Source: Ephydatia muelleri (lineage: Eukaryota; Porifera; Demospongiae; Spongillida; Spongillidae). From it: a stretch of 64,000 bases of DNA. The stretch is taken from assembly GCA_013339895.1 (NCBI GenBank), contig JABACO010000009.1, positions 3,701,190-3,765,189 on the forward strand, read 5' to 3'. This document shows positions 1-12,235 of this stretch, piece after piece. The translations under genes and the position numbers were made by a program. The notes under the pieces are model-generated. The model was not told the DNA's origin and did not search any database. It saw only the letters and a program-made list of their open reading frames with translations. How positions within the stretch are numbered: the stretch's first letter is position 1; every line of letters starts with the position of its first letter.

Positions 1-339
1 TTGGTCCATTTTCGAGTATCGTATGGCCGGCCTCACGTATCTTAGCGGTGGCTATGTTCACTTTCTCGACGTCCTGACTTCTCTTTAGTTTGGTAAGCGC
101 TCTCAGTGTCACTATGAATGGTATTTTTGCTTTTTTCCAGCCGTTTCATGTCTACCAGCTGCTTGAAAAGTGGGCGGTGTTGTGGTGCGCGTCGTTTGAA
201 ACATTTTGAAATTTATTTACCACAGCCCTACTGCGCAATACAAGATTGATGTGGTTTGACACGTATATATATGAGACTAAGTTCAGTCTGATTAAACACC
301 TTTTTGTCAACCAATACAATACAATATATTGTTATTGCT

Positions 340-463
340 AACTACTACAATACAATATATTGGTATTGTTAACTACTACAATACAATATATTGGTATTGT
401 TAACTACTACAATACAATATATTGGTATTGTTAACTACTACAATACAATATATTGTAGACAAT
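340..463. repeat. 31-bp tandem repeat, about four copies
   Basis: Four consecutive units of period 31 begin at 340, 371, 402 and 433. Each carries AACTACTACAATACAATATA followed by TTGGTATTGTT. An incomplete diverged unit precedes the array from about 310, and AT-rich fragments of the same motif (CAATATATTG) follow to about 495. No gene is visible in 1-300 around it. Confidence 0.9.
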
Positions 464-489
464 ATATTGCAATATATTGTATGAACAAT

Positions 490-1400
490 ATATTTTTGCG
501 TAGGGCTGTTGCCGAGGAGCAGAAAGGTCAGGAGGTGGTCTCGATCGCTGCTTGAAAATGAGCCATTCCGTATGGTGAGACAGTTGGGTCTTTTGGGAGG
601 CACTACGCACGGTAGACTATAATTCTGTCAAGTCCTCTGAAAGGCCTTAGAGGTCGCTCGAAACCGGTTTATTCAGGGTATTCATTCTCATTCCATACAG
701 CTAAAGCTTCTAACGGAAGAACCGGAGACTCTGGTCTGGAGCTAGGATGCCGTGACTCTTGCGTGTCGGCTGCAAGTGGTGGAACAAGCCCAAAAGCAGT
801 TTAAGGCTGACAAGAGCGCCAGCGCTGCTCTAGTAACCGACAGCAGGGGCGCATTTAGGGTCCGGACCCCCCTTTTCTATATGAAGAATGACGTAATGCA
901 TACTGTAATCTATGCAGCGTTCTGCATGTTACCGTCCTTGGATTTGCAAGATTGCACATCGTTCTAGCCAAGTGGGGTCTATATCGATCTAATTAAATCT
1001 CCTACATGTGTATTAACGAAATATTTAATCGCGCGATCGATCGAACGGTGCGTGTGAGCAGGAATTGAGGTATAAAGCGATCAAAAGACGTGAATGGGAT
1101 GGATCTCAGATTCTTTTCCTCAGAAAACAGATAGCTATAGAGCTAAATAAACTAAAAATACTAATACTATAGTAAAACATGCAGGAGTCGTTTATAGACC
1201 GACATGTAGCTGGTGCTTGGCCACGTGCACGCTTCGGTCACTAATTCACAAAAGCTTTGCGTCACGAATTTAATTGCTGAGCAGTAGGAACTATAGCATT
1301 GTGAAGAATGAACAGTTTTCTCGTCGCTATCCATGCAGGCTCTAGTAATCAGAGTAGTAATCCGGATATCGCGTGATGTACATGTATTGATATCACTGTC
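490..1400. other. No supported gene; possible transposon terminus at about 849
   Basis: A short open frame at 752-967 shows no recognisable domain and no convincing splice context. CAGGGGCGCATTTAGGG at about 849 resembles hAT-type termini beginning with CAGGG, but I found no matching partner end with a target duplication. Confidence 0.3.
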
Positions 1401-1404
1401 AATT

Positions 1405-1565
1405 TCATGCTAAAGCAAAAAAGCGGCCCAGACCCACTGGGGGAGCTCTCAGCGCTCCCCCAGACCCCTTTGCTGTCACGGGAGGGGCACGCCCCCTCTC
1501 GTACCCTCCCCCAGTTGTGAATATATTTATCAGACCCAAAATCCTGGATCCGCCCCTGTCACAGA
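1405..1565. mobile_element. Transposon-end-like GC-rich fragment
   Basis: The segment is GC-rich with inverted pieces (ACTGGGGGAG / CTCCCCCAG) and ends in ATCCTGGATCCGCCCCTG. Such ends are common on non-autonomous elements of invertebrates. No complementary end or target duplication was found, so this is a fragment call only. Confidence 0.3.
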
Positions 1566-1620
1566 GGGACGAGGAATCAGGTAATTCGCGTGCTATAGCC
1601 TCTTTTTCCTCAATTAAGAC

Positions 1621-1770
1621 AGGCCCGTAGGCAGGGGGGGGGGGGGGGGGATTGGGGGGATCGGCCGACAGCGACAGCACCCCTCCCCCCCCCCCCCCCA
1701 ACTGGTTGAATCGGCCGACAGCGACCGCCCCCCCCCCCCCGCCCCCGCCAGACTACCTGGCTACGGGCCT
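1621..1770. mobile_element. Small MITE-like element with AGGCCCGTAG ends
   Basis: AGGCCCGTAGGCAGG at the left matches the reverse complement of the right end CCTGGCTACGGGCCT. The interior has G and C homopolymers and two copies of ATCGGCCGACAGCGAC, which makes a foldback structure. Homopolymer lengths here are probably unreliable. Confidence 0.5.
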
Positions 1771-1793
1771 GAGATAAGTTGTCGTCACAAGTG

Positions 1794-1846
1794 GTGATGT
1801 GTAATCCATCCGCAGCTGTGGGAATCAAGGTCTGGGTACGAGACTA
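1794..1846. mobile_element. Half copy of the TAGTCTCG palindromic MITE
   Basis: This resembles the right half of the perfect palindrome at 15308-15423 (GTGATGT...TAATCCA.CCGCAGCTG...GGTCTGGG.ACGAGACTA) with several substitutions. The left half is missing, so it is a truncated or decayed member of the family. Confidence 0.7.
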
Positions 1847-2090
1847 AGTGGAACATTTGACGAAAACTGACAGTAGCCGACGCGGCGGTCAAAGGAACAC
1901 AAGAAACCGCACGAACGCGACTGTTCGCTGATCATGAGGATACCAGGCGTCCAACAGTGGAAGGGTACAATGGGGTACACCTCAGCAGTTGCATGCACAC
2001 TTACGGTTTCTTGGCGGTCACCCAATATCTATGTTGGTTGATACGTGTTCATCTGTCACTCTTTTACATAAAGAGGTGCGGGATAAAGTA

Positions 2091-2276
2091 CTGTGTAGAC
2101 TAAATGATCTTCTACCGTGGCAGTACCTATTATGGCAGTGAATGGCAAGCAATGGGCAGTAAGTACTTTTACAGGTGGGACTACTGTGTAGACTAAATGA
2201 TCTTCTACCGTGGCAGTACCTATTATGGCAGTGAATGGCAAGCAATGGGCAGTAAGTACTTTTACAGGTGGGACTA
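2091..2276. repeat. 93-bp direct tandem duplication
   Basis: Two adjacent, essentially identical 93-bp units start at 2091 and 2184. The length is a multiple of three, so the duplication keeps the forward reading frame (MAVNGKQWAVSTF in each copy). It lies just upstream of gypsy-like pol sequence. Confidence 0.85.
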
Positions 2277-2279
2277 CAC

Positions 2280-3130
2280 CAGACAAAGCATCAGGTCCTT
2301 GTGGTGCAAGACATGACATACACAGCAGCTCATATTGGGGACAGACTATCTCGCAGCATTGTCTTTTCAATCTTGACACCAGAACATTAACAGTTGGTAT
2401 ATGGATTCACATTGTGTTCCATTGTATTCCCCATCCGTCTGCCATATCATTGTGGGGGCGACAACAGTTGTCTCAGGATACCACCAGCTTAGACTACCTG
2501 CAAAGCTGTCACAAACTACACAGATTCGAATTGGAATATTTGAACCAAAACTGGATCTGGCTGTAAAGCATGGTGTACTTATAGCTCACTCTATATTATC
2601 CCCAGTACAGTCAGGAAATATCTCAGTGGGGTTTTTGAACCCATCAGCTGTCCCAGTGACATTATACAGTAAGTATAAGTAACATGTTGGTAGCTTGCAT
2701 TGCGTAGCAGAGGTAGAGACAGTCAGGTGCACACACCCAGTATTCGTACTGAAAAGCTGATATCAAGTACCATTAAGCACCTTGTAGATCAATTCAAATT
2801 ACTGATTTTACCCCCTACGACAGAGTGAAATTACAGAAACTGTTCTAGCGTTTCTCTGAAGTAATTTCTGTTGGTGGAGGGGATCAAGGGTCAACATGTT
2901 TGGTGTATTTGGACAATATTGTTGTATTTAGCCAAACAGTGGAGAGCACCTTCAGAGACTGGAGGAGCACCTTCAGAGACTGGAGGAGCACCTTCAGAGA
3001 CTGGAGGAGCACCTTCAGAGACTGGAGGAGCACCTTCAGAGACTGGAGGAAGTACTTCAGAGACTGAAGGCCAAGGTCAACAGCCATCTTTCTTGAAATT
3101 CTCTGCCCCCAATGTGCCATTATCAAGGTA
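2280..3130 (+). mobile_element. Degenerate Ty3/gypsy-type pol remnant
   Basis: The frame from 2401 reads GYHQLRLPAKL and later GVLIAHSILSP...VGFLNPSAVPVTLYS, which resembles the protease-to-reverse-transcriptase linker of Ty3/gypsy polyproteins. Around 2904-2945 the sequence reads VYLDNIVVFSQTVE, the reverse transcriptase catalytic block (family consensus YLDD), with the second Asp changed to Asn. The two parts are in different frames and most of the polymerase is missing, so the element is dead. No LTRs were found. Confidence 0.7.
2945..3070 (+). repeat. 21-bp minisatellite expanded inside reverse transcriptase
   Basis: Five identical 21-bp units (AGCACCTTCAGAGACTGGAG plus G) start at 2945, 2966, 2987, 3008 and 3029. 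A diverged sixth unit follows at 3050. In one frame the unit reads EHLQRLE, the helix that follows the YLDD block of gypsy reverse transcriptases, so the repeat grew out of that codon stretch. The length keeps frame. Confidence 0.9.
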
Positions 3131-3134
3131 GTAA

Positions 3135-3918
3135 AGGCAGGCGGAGGGCACTGATTTTAAAAGAGTACACATATTGTGTATGGAGAGGCAGAAAAGGCGC
3201 CCAACAGGGTCACACTGCTGAACTCTTCAGAAGTCTCTAGGATTTTATCTCCCCAAAATATAGACTGTACAGACAATGGTAAGCCATGCAGCAGTTTAAT
3301 TACTGTCATCAGATCCTCATGTTCTATTTGCACCGTCAGTTTAAATGCTGGCTGAAGAAACCATCAATTTTGTACAGCCACCCAGTTACCTCCCCTCGAA
3401 GTACTGATACAGCTATTGGATTGATAATTATTTCTGCTATTTACCCCTCTAAAGTAATTCCCATGCGTGTTAAATTATCCGCCATTACTAGCTGATGTGC
3501 TTTCAATTCAATCAATGAGCGTATCAGTTAAGTGATTGAATTGCTTTACCGAGGGTAGCGCCTGGTATTATAGTGAGTGTGGTAAGGCTTTACATTGGAC
3601 CGCGGTGTGCATGTACCCCCAACTACGTGGCATGTCATTATTCGCTGCATATTTGTGGGTGTGTTGTATCGTTCGTTGTAAGCGCCATGCATGGAACAAG
3701 CGGTACAAGTGACGGCATCAATGTTTGGTGGCGTGGTACAGTCTCTTCTTGCCCCATGCCAAGAACTCATTCCGGATACTGGGGAAAACGGGACAAGATA
3801 TCTTGATTATGATCTTTCAGACCCTATAGATTTCAATATTTCCACTAGCCCTTTATTGTCTGTTGATCTAGCAGAAGAGGATCTGATGAAATATCACCTT
3901 CCTCGTCATACCTGCAAG
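3135..3918. other. No firm gene; possible coding remnant at 3700-3920
   Basis: The frame from 3691 contains an acidic stretch (DYDLSDPIDFNISTSPLLS) running to the left end of the hAT element at 3919. It could be an old exon cut by that insertion, but I recognise no domain. Nothing is visible in 3135-3560. Confidence 0.25.
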
Positions 3919-5163
3919 CAGGGCTGCCGTAGGCCGGCTAGGGGTCCGACCTGAGGCCGGCCGGCCTGCCAGGCCAAATTATTGGAAATTATAATTTTTT
4001 AATGTCAACCAAATATTTCACGTTACGATTTCGATCAACGAAGCATGTCACTCGGTTTCAACTATTCCTATACCATCTGCTCAGCCGCTGAAACCTGTTC
4101 CAAACTCGGATCTGTGGGAATACAATCCCCAGAAACTTGTAAGATTCACGCCGTTGCGAAAGGTTAGCAGTAGCACAAACACATTCGATGTCTGCATGGT
4201 CTCATTTCAAGGTCCATACAGCGAAGGAGAAAGGGTACGCAGATAAAACTTTGGTGTGATTATTGCCACAAGCCGTTCTCCATGCATGCAGGGAACACTC
4301 CACTTATTCTAGACACATAGAACGGCATTACAAGGACCAAATGATAAATGCCGAAGCCTCAGTAGTTTGTGATGAATCTATACTGAATCTGCTGGGCAGG
4401 TCAATGATGAACAACAATGTGTGTGTAGCAGTCTTCACAACACAGCTGCAGTTAAGGAGGAATATGATGCTTGACTTCGACTCCCGGAGATCAGATCAGT
4501 AGATGTCATGACCTCTTTAGATCCTTTGGAATGCCGGTGGAAAATGCATAACACACAATTTCCATTATTGCAAAGCTTGCTCGAAAGTATCTGGCTATCC
4601 TGCATCATCCGCCCCTTCAGAGAGAGTGTTTTCAAGAGCCAAGTTGATCCAGGAGCGTCAGCGATGGAGCCTACTTCCCCAACGGCTGGAGGCATCAGTT
4701 CTCCTAAAGCATAATGCATGGATGCTTCGAAAGAAAGAAGCCAAAGAGCACTATATAGATGTGCCACTTGCTATAATCAATAACTGATCTGTTCTGTTAC
4801 TCTTCACATTTATTCACATCAGTACGATTTATGATTATTTCACAATCATCTTCACTACATGCCCTATATTAATGTGCTTGCAGTTGTATGGCCACATAAA
4901 GTGTGTAATATAAAACAACGTATTGTGTAGGTTACACCAGGGCTAATAGGCATATAGTATACACTATACAGTGCATGCTACTATTTTACTGTTGCACCTT
5001 ACTTTAACAAGTGAGCTTGGTTTGTATGAGTACAAATATGGTAGTCATATACTGCATGCACGTATCATGTGCATGGAGAGGGCGTGGTCTGGCCTGACAG
5101 GTCAGGCCAGATCTCCGGCCTGTCAGGCCGGCCTGACAGGCCGGCTGGCCTTTGGCAGCCCTG
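3919..5163 (+). mobile_element. Decayed hAT-family DNA transposon
   Basis: The left end CAGGGCTGCC is matched by the right end GGCAGCCCTG. Behind each end lie palindromic blocks of GGCC and CCTGACAGG (for example 5085-5155). CAGGG termini are typical of hAT elements. Near 4257-4330 is a CxxC-type finger-like stretch. At 4520-4787 a broken frame matches the hAT C-terminal dimerisation region: DPLE..WK, FPLLQSLA, a relic of the ERVFS motif, and LKHNAW. Frameshifts and stops throughout show it no longer encodes transposase. The 8-bp flanks do not match, so the target duplication is lost or my boundary is a few bases off. Confidence 0.7.
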
Positions 5164-5488
5164 ACTTTATTCTCGGTAAAAATCAGCATCTTGATCAAGC
5201 GTATAGCCTTAGCACGCATGCACTCGTATATATATTTCTGGCGAGTTTCTGAAGTGTATGCAGTAATCCTTGCCGCGTTGTTTAAAAGCACCGCGTGCAC
5301 GGCGCATGATATATAGTCACATCGCTGCGCATTGTGCATTAACCCCTGAAGTGAGCTCAAATTACTCATATTAATTGCTTACATCGAAAATATATATATT
5401 CCATGCTCTTCATACACCATAAATGACGACTTCATCGGTGCTTTAAGTTATGTAGACTGCTATAGCTTGTCAGTTTGGTGCCATGCAT

Positions 5489-5833
5489 AATCATAGTGCC
5501 GACGTTACGAGGTCAGATCCCCCATCAGGTTCAAAACCATCACACCTTTAGGAGTGTTCAAATCGCTTCAAATTAGATGTGTCGCTATTGATTCGTTCTG
5601 TTCGCTTTATCCGTTACGGAGATACATCTGCATGTGCAAATTTCATGCACATTTCCCGCGCCATTACTGCATACACACACGGCCGTGCAATAATGGCGCG
5701 AATCCAGCGGGAATTGTGCATGAACTTTGCACAGCTAACGGATAAAGTAAAATAAGCGATTTGAACACTCCTAAAGATGTGGAGATTTTGAACCTGATGG
5801 GGTTTCGGACCTCGTAGCGTCGGCACTATGATT
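5489..5833. mobile_element. MITE with long terminal inverted repeats
   Basis: AATCATAGTGCCGACG at the left is the reverse complement of CGTCGGCACTATGATT at the right. The inverted similarity continues inward for roughly 100 bp with scattered mismatches (AGGAGTGTTCAAATCGCTT against AAGCGATTTGAACACTCCT). The short centre contains paired TAACGGATAAAG / CTTTATCCGTTA. No coding capacity. The termini match neither the hAT element upstream nor the TAGTCTCG family. Confidence 0.8.
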
Positions 5834-6334
5834 GTGCAAGGTAATACAATGAAACATATAGGAAAATGGTATAGGACGAAGTGTTGAAAATAAGGAGTCG
5901 ATAGCCTTAACCATTCGTATAGTTATAGCAATTTGAGTTTTATGTTATACACATAAATCCACATGCAGGGTCAAAATCTCGTAGAACATTCCATTGTTGC
6001 TTTCTGGCATATCAGTCTGGGAACTAGATTAGGTGGGAGGGGCCCGGAGCAAAACAACTAATAAAAGCAATCATTCTAGTGCAACTTTTTCGCCACAGGT
6101 AAAATCAATTCCGTGTGTGACACTGAGTACCTGCTATTGTGGCAGTGACAGCTCGAGTAGCCATTGTGATAGCGTTATTCACTCGTCCCCAGACAGGCAT
6201 TATGCCATACAGCTTCTAATAATAGAATCTATTTTAAGAACTAGAGCGTATGTATTTAAACGTAGCTGTGAAATGAACATGCAATTGTCAGACAGTCTAC
6301 TTAGTCTTGCAGCAGAAAGTTGTTCAGCACAAAA

Positions 6335-7572
<1,238 letters not shown>

Positions 7573-9099
7573 CAATAAACTTAATTACTATCAGTCTTCT
7601 TCTTTTTTTGTTCCTACTGGAGTTTTTTTTTTTTTTCAGTCCTTTGTCTTTTCGTGCATGGATGTCAACGTTCCATCAAAAATCATTTGACAATGTTAAT
7701 TAATGCGCATATAGAGGCCTCAAATGCATGCAAATTCGGGGGTTTTAAAGAATGCACTCCTTTTTAATTCATACAAAGCAGGAATGAGGGCAGGAGGGGC
7801 TTCGGTTTTTACGTTGTTAATTTATCATAAAATCTAACAAACTTAGAGGGATAAAAAAAGAGAAAGAAATCCACTACAAGGAGAAAGTCAGACCACTGAT
7901 TAGACTTCATTCAATGTTGCTATATGCTTTAGTTCCGGCATACTACATCATTCCCAGAACCTATTGTGCACTGCATGATGTCATACTATTGCATATTTCA
8001 GCCTGGGCACGAGACTTGAAACCAAGTGCATTGTGTGAAAGTAAACAGTGCAGTTTATAATCCACAACACCCTGTGCCTCAAGGCTTTCAATGCTGTGTT
8101 GCAGATTATGGCTTCGGCTTTGTCAAAGGACTGGGCACCCACACCACATTTGAGCACTCAATGCATGAAGCATCAATTTGCAGGCGGTCTATCACAACTG
8201 CAGGTCACCTCCACATCAAAACTGAGGACTGAATACTCATGTATACAAGTTTCGCACAACTCTATATCGTGCTGCATCAGCAAGTGCAGAGTTCTTTGCC
8301 AATATCACTCCAGCCATCTCTCCCCCAGGACAGCTGGGAAAGTGCATATGCAGACACAGCTGGAGTCAGTGGGGATTCCGATTTTGGAGAATGAAAGTAA
8401 ATGTTGCAAAAACCATCAGTATTTGCTATTTCTCCCTTGCAGTGCCTCTTCCTAGAGTCTTCCCATTTGTCCGTCCTTCCACCTTAGCTTGTTCTCATTT
8501 TTCCTTCCACCTTTATGGCCTTGTATATTCCTGTCCTCTGGTGTCTCCTTTTGCCTCCTCATTTTCTTCATCTCTTCTCTTCTTCTTCTGAAAAAGGCTA
8601 ATGCTCCCTACTCCCCCACCTTGGAGGTTTCAGATTCGATGAATTTGCTAGCTTTGAGAGGACAGTGGATTTCCTCTACAGCATGTGGTCAGTCCCCAGA
8701 GTGCAAGTGTGTTCTGCACTCTGGAGAGCCATCCAGCAGACAGTGGAGGTGTCCAAGCTCATGCAGCTGAGGGAAACACTGCCTGGCAAATTAATATGAG
8801 GCTGGGGTGGAAAGAAAGGGATGCACAGGCTAGTTCACAGATGAATAAAGCTTCCAGTGCTCAACTGGCTAGCTCACTCATGGCCGAAGTCAATAAAAAT
8901 TGGGGGGGAGGTGTCTACCGAATTAAGGCCAGTGAGTGTATCAATCTCAGAAACCAGACTCTTCCATGTGCTTAAATACAGTCCATGACATCATATCTCA
9001 TGTTATATATACCATGACTTTTTGATATGATGTTTCTGATTGCTGATCAGAATGACTTCTGAATCAAGTATAATATCCAATGGGTAGTTTAGTCCGTTA
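7573..9099. other. No confident gene; weak coding-like stretches
   Basis: After the Rac polyadenylation region come T-runs (7621 onward) and unique DNA. One frame at about 8625-8815 reads RFDEFASFERTVDFLYSMW and on to a stop, with amino-acid use that looks coding. Another frame at 8048-8455 is open for 135 codons. I recognise no family in either and see no clear splice sites. Confidence 0.25.
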
Positions 9100-9545
9100 G
9101 CACTGTAGCGCTGTAGCACTGTAGCGCTGTAGCACTGTCAGCACTGTAGCGCTGTCAGCACTGTAGCACTGTCAGCACTGTCAGCACTGTAGCACTGTAG
9201 CACTGTCAGCACTGTCAGCACTGTAGCACTGTCAGCACTGTCAGCACTGTCAGCACTGTCAGCACTGTCAGCACTGTAGCACTGTCAGCACTGTAGCACT
9301 GTAGCACTGTCAGCACTGTCAGCACTGTAGCGCTGTAGCACTGTCAGCACTGTCGGCAGTGTAGCACTGTCAGCACTGTCAGCACTGTCAGCACTGTCAG
9401 CACTGTCAGCACTGTCAGCACTGTCAGCACTGTCAGCACTGTCAGCACTGTCAGCACTGTCAGCACTGTCAGCACTGTCAGCACTGTCAGCACTGTCAGC
9501 ACTGTCAGCACTGTCAGCACTGTCAGCACTGTAGCAGTGTTAGCG
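9100..9545. repeat. 8/9-bp minisatellite (TCAGCACTG / TAGCACTG)
   Basis: About 445 bp of tandem units mixing a 9-mer (GTCAGCACT) and an 8-mer (GTAGCACT), with a few GTAGCGCT variants toward the edges. The right part from about 9365 is nearly pure 9-mer. The flanks TTAGCACTG and TTAGCGCTA are inverted relatives of the unit. Confidence 0.95.
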
Positions 9546-10007
9546 CTACATGTATTAAAATTTGGGCTTTTGGCCGCCTGCTAGCATATGATAGTTATTT
9601 AAAGATTATAAGGATGCACATTACATACTATTACAATGTTCTAATTAATTGCACGGTAGTGGAACCACAAATGGCAAATTAAAACAAATATTAAAAGCCG
9701 TCGTATATTTAAAGCGCTAATGTGTGTATCATAAAAATTAAAGCTGTACATCCTATTGCTCTAAAAAGTCTAATTCCATTTTACCGTGCCCACCACATTC
9801 TGAAATGTCGGATACTCAGAAGTGGAAGGGAAGCTGGCAAAGAGGACTACAAGTCAGTTAAACTGTGCTCTGGGGGGGGGGGGGGGGGGGGGGGGTGTGT
9901 CTGCAAACATATCATAATTGTGCAATTGTGCACACCGTTTCAATTCTTAGAGCACCTCAGAATTTCTATCAGATGCTGCATACGATTTCAGTTGTGAGGC
10001 AACCTTA
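9546..10007. other. Unique AT-rich DNA with a G homopolymer
   Basis: No gene seen. A run of G at about 9872-9895 is followed by TGTGTC. The segment ends where block A similarity to 51226 begins. Confidence 0.5.
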
Positions 10008-12235
10008 TAGCTAGATGACTAAGTATAAAGAACTACGAATACCAAGTCATAACAGCGCACTGATGTTTTTAATGTAACAGTGATAGATTTAGAAACAGGT
10101 CGGCCGCATGCACAGAGAGAGAGGGGGGAGGAAGGGGGACAAGAGTACACTCATTTACCCACTTACGTCTTTGATTTGCAGTTCCGTCAGACATACAATG
10201 CCAAGTCTCACGTGAGCTGAATTGATAAACTGGTATATTATTAAACAGGAAGACGGCCGGAAACATTATTGAGACCCTTTTTCTTTTTTTTTCCCGAGAG
10301 AAAAAAAAAAGGGAGTGGTTAAAGGGCGGGAGAAGGTGGAAGAAAAATAAAATAAAAAAGATCTGGGTCTACTTATATTGGTCGGGCTAGGAGCTGAGTC
10401 TACTCACAGGCACTATCCCATTACCGCCTGGCACGAGACCTTTTGCCTGCTACCTTTCGGTCCTGGGCCGGTTCGATCTTCATTATTCAACCTGGATACG
10501 GCCGGACTCCTCCGGCGAACCCATATTGATGCCAGACTTAATGCGGGCGCCCGCTCGACATAGAACATCAGCTCCTAGTGAATCCCGACCTCACAGTATC
10601 CGCCAGATCAAGCCCCGTTGATTCACTACGGTTACAGGTCCACGCCACTGAACCCGGCAAGTTTATACCTTGAAAAGTTCTGATTTCTACAGCCCTTTTT
10701 TTTTCTTTACTTATCTCGTACGTATTGCCCAATGATTATGATGCTGCTTCACGAGTACGTCTTTTGCCTGCTTTCAGAACGTGTTGGTCGCGTACCTGAT
10801 TGCATCCCCAGTCACCACTGTCTTCCGTTGGCCTTGATAAGGAGGATGAGACAATAAAAGTTGTTCATTGTGTGGGGTATCACTTGCAAAATATGTTGCT
10901 CACCATTGCACTATACACATGACCCATCACACAATATACACACATGTATTCATGCATGCACACATCCTGGGGACACACCCATCGTGTTCCTCTCTTTTGA
11001 CACGCCCACATCCGGGGGCCACATCCTCTCTTTTGACACGCCCACACTGGTTTTGCACACAAAAAAGTGGCATGATCTCCATGGTAACGGCGGTGGAGTA
11101 CCTCGGTGTTATTGAGCGAGACTCCCAAACCCATATCATCTCAACTGTTTTTAAGTGATTTTGGGTAAGCATGAGGGTGAGCGTATTTGGAACGTATTCT
11201 CTAGCAACTCTTAGGTTGCTTCGAGTGATGAGTTACAAGGTGAGAGAAAAGGTAAAATATGCTGCATGCCACACACAAACTTTTTTTGCTCCATGAAACC
11301 ATAGTAACACTGTCTGACCTCTTTTCATCAATTCCTTTAGGTTCAAGCCATATTAGAACTTTTAACGTGTAATGGTATTAATGTCTTCCGAGTAGAAGGT
11401 TGTGCGTTTCCACAAACTCTTCACAGGAACCCTATACATGTATGGAGGCATTGCTTCATTGTAAGGTATTAGCTCCCTTTTGTACCATCATCCAAATCAC
11501 TTCGTAGAGAGAAAAAATTGTTATGTAACAGATCGAGACAATTCAATATTATTATTTATTTCTTTTTGTTTGTTTTTCACCCTACACGAGTGTCCTTGTC
11601 ATTACAAACACCTTTCATATGAATTCAGTTGACCTCAATTACAAATGGTTACCGCGTGACGGCTAGGCTTAACGCATACTTGTATGAATGAAATTAAGGT
11701 CACAAATTCGTCATCACAGCGCGTGGGGGCCGGTTTTGGGGAGTTATTTCACGTTACAGCATCTTTTGCAGGTTTCCTGACACTGCAACATACTGAAGCG
11801 CCTAAGCTGATCAAGAAAACATGCCACATTTGTTTTGTAAAACCACACACTGTTGACTACTATAGGGTGCATATATCAGTTCTCAATCAAATAACTTCTG
11901 TTCCTAATCGTGTGCCGACGCTAAACAGCTACATCCTATCATAAAAATCCTGATTATCAGACCCAGCAGGCCATGAGTTTAAGTTTTTTTAGGCGCATGC
12001 ATTTTCACATTTTTATCTCCTTTGATGTCGTCATAACGTTAACACATGGTTGGATGATGAAAGTGTCACTCACGTGCTTGCTGTAAATGAGTAATATATT
12101 CTCTGATGCAATATTCATCGGATATTTCCGTAAAAGCAGTGCATTAACATGGCGGACGTGTGACACTGTGCGGTCACATGATAGTTTATACTAATAACAC
12201 AGAATAAGGTCTGTTGTCGTGCGATTACTATATAG
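10008..12235. other. Upstream region of the CRT-like gene, no gene recognised
   Basis: The interval contains an A/T-rich hairpin (CCCGAGAGAAAAAA region at 10280-10315), a GC-rich stretch at 10378-10660 with no domain, and a 22-bp motif containing CTCTCTTTTGACACGCCCAC repeated at about 10990 and 11028. The open frame at 11684-11944 has no recognised domain. The same interval in block B is 51226-53453. Confidence 0.4.

Noticed and set aside
1405-1828. Pro/Gly-rich open frames
   Set aside because: Produced by C and G homopolymers in MITE-like DNA.
9344-9529. Regular short repeats that might suggest a CRISPR array
   Set aside because: Units are contiguous 8/9-mers without spacers, in a eukaryotic genome: a minisatellite.
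10378-10660. GC-rich segment that looked like a possible structured RNA
   Set aside because: I could not match it to rRNA, tRNA, snRNA or 7SL features or draw a convincing fold by eye.
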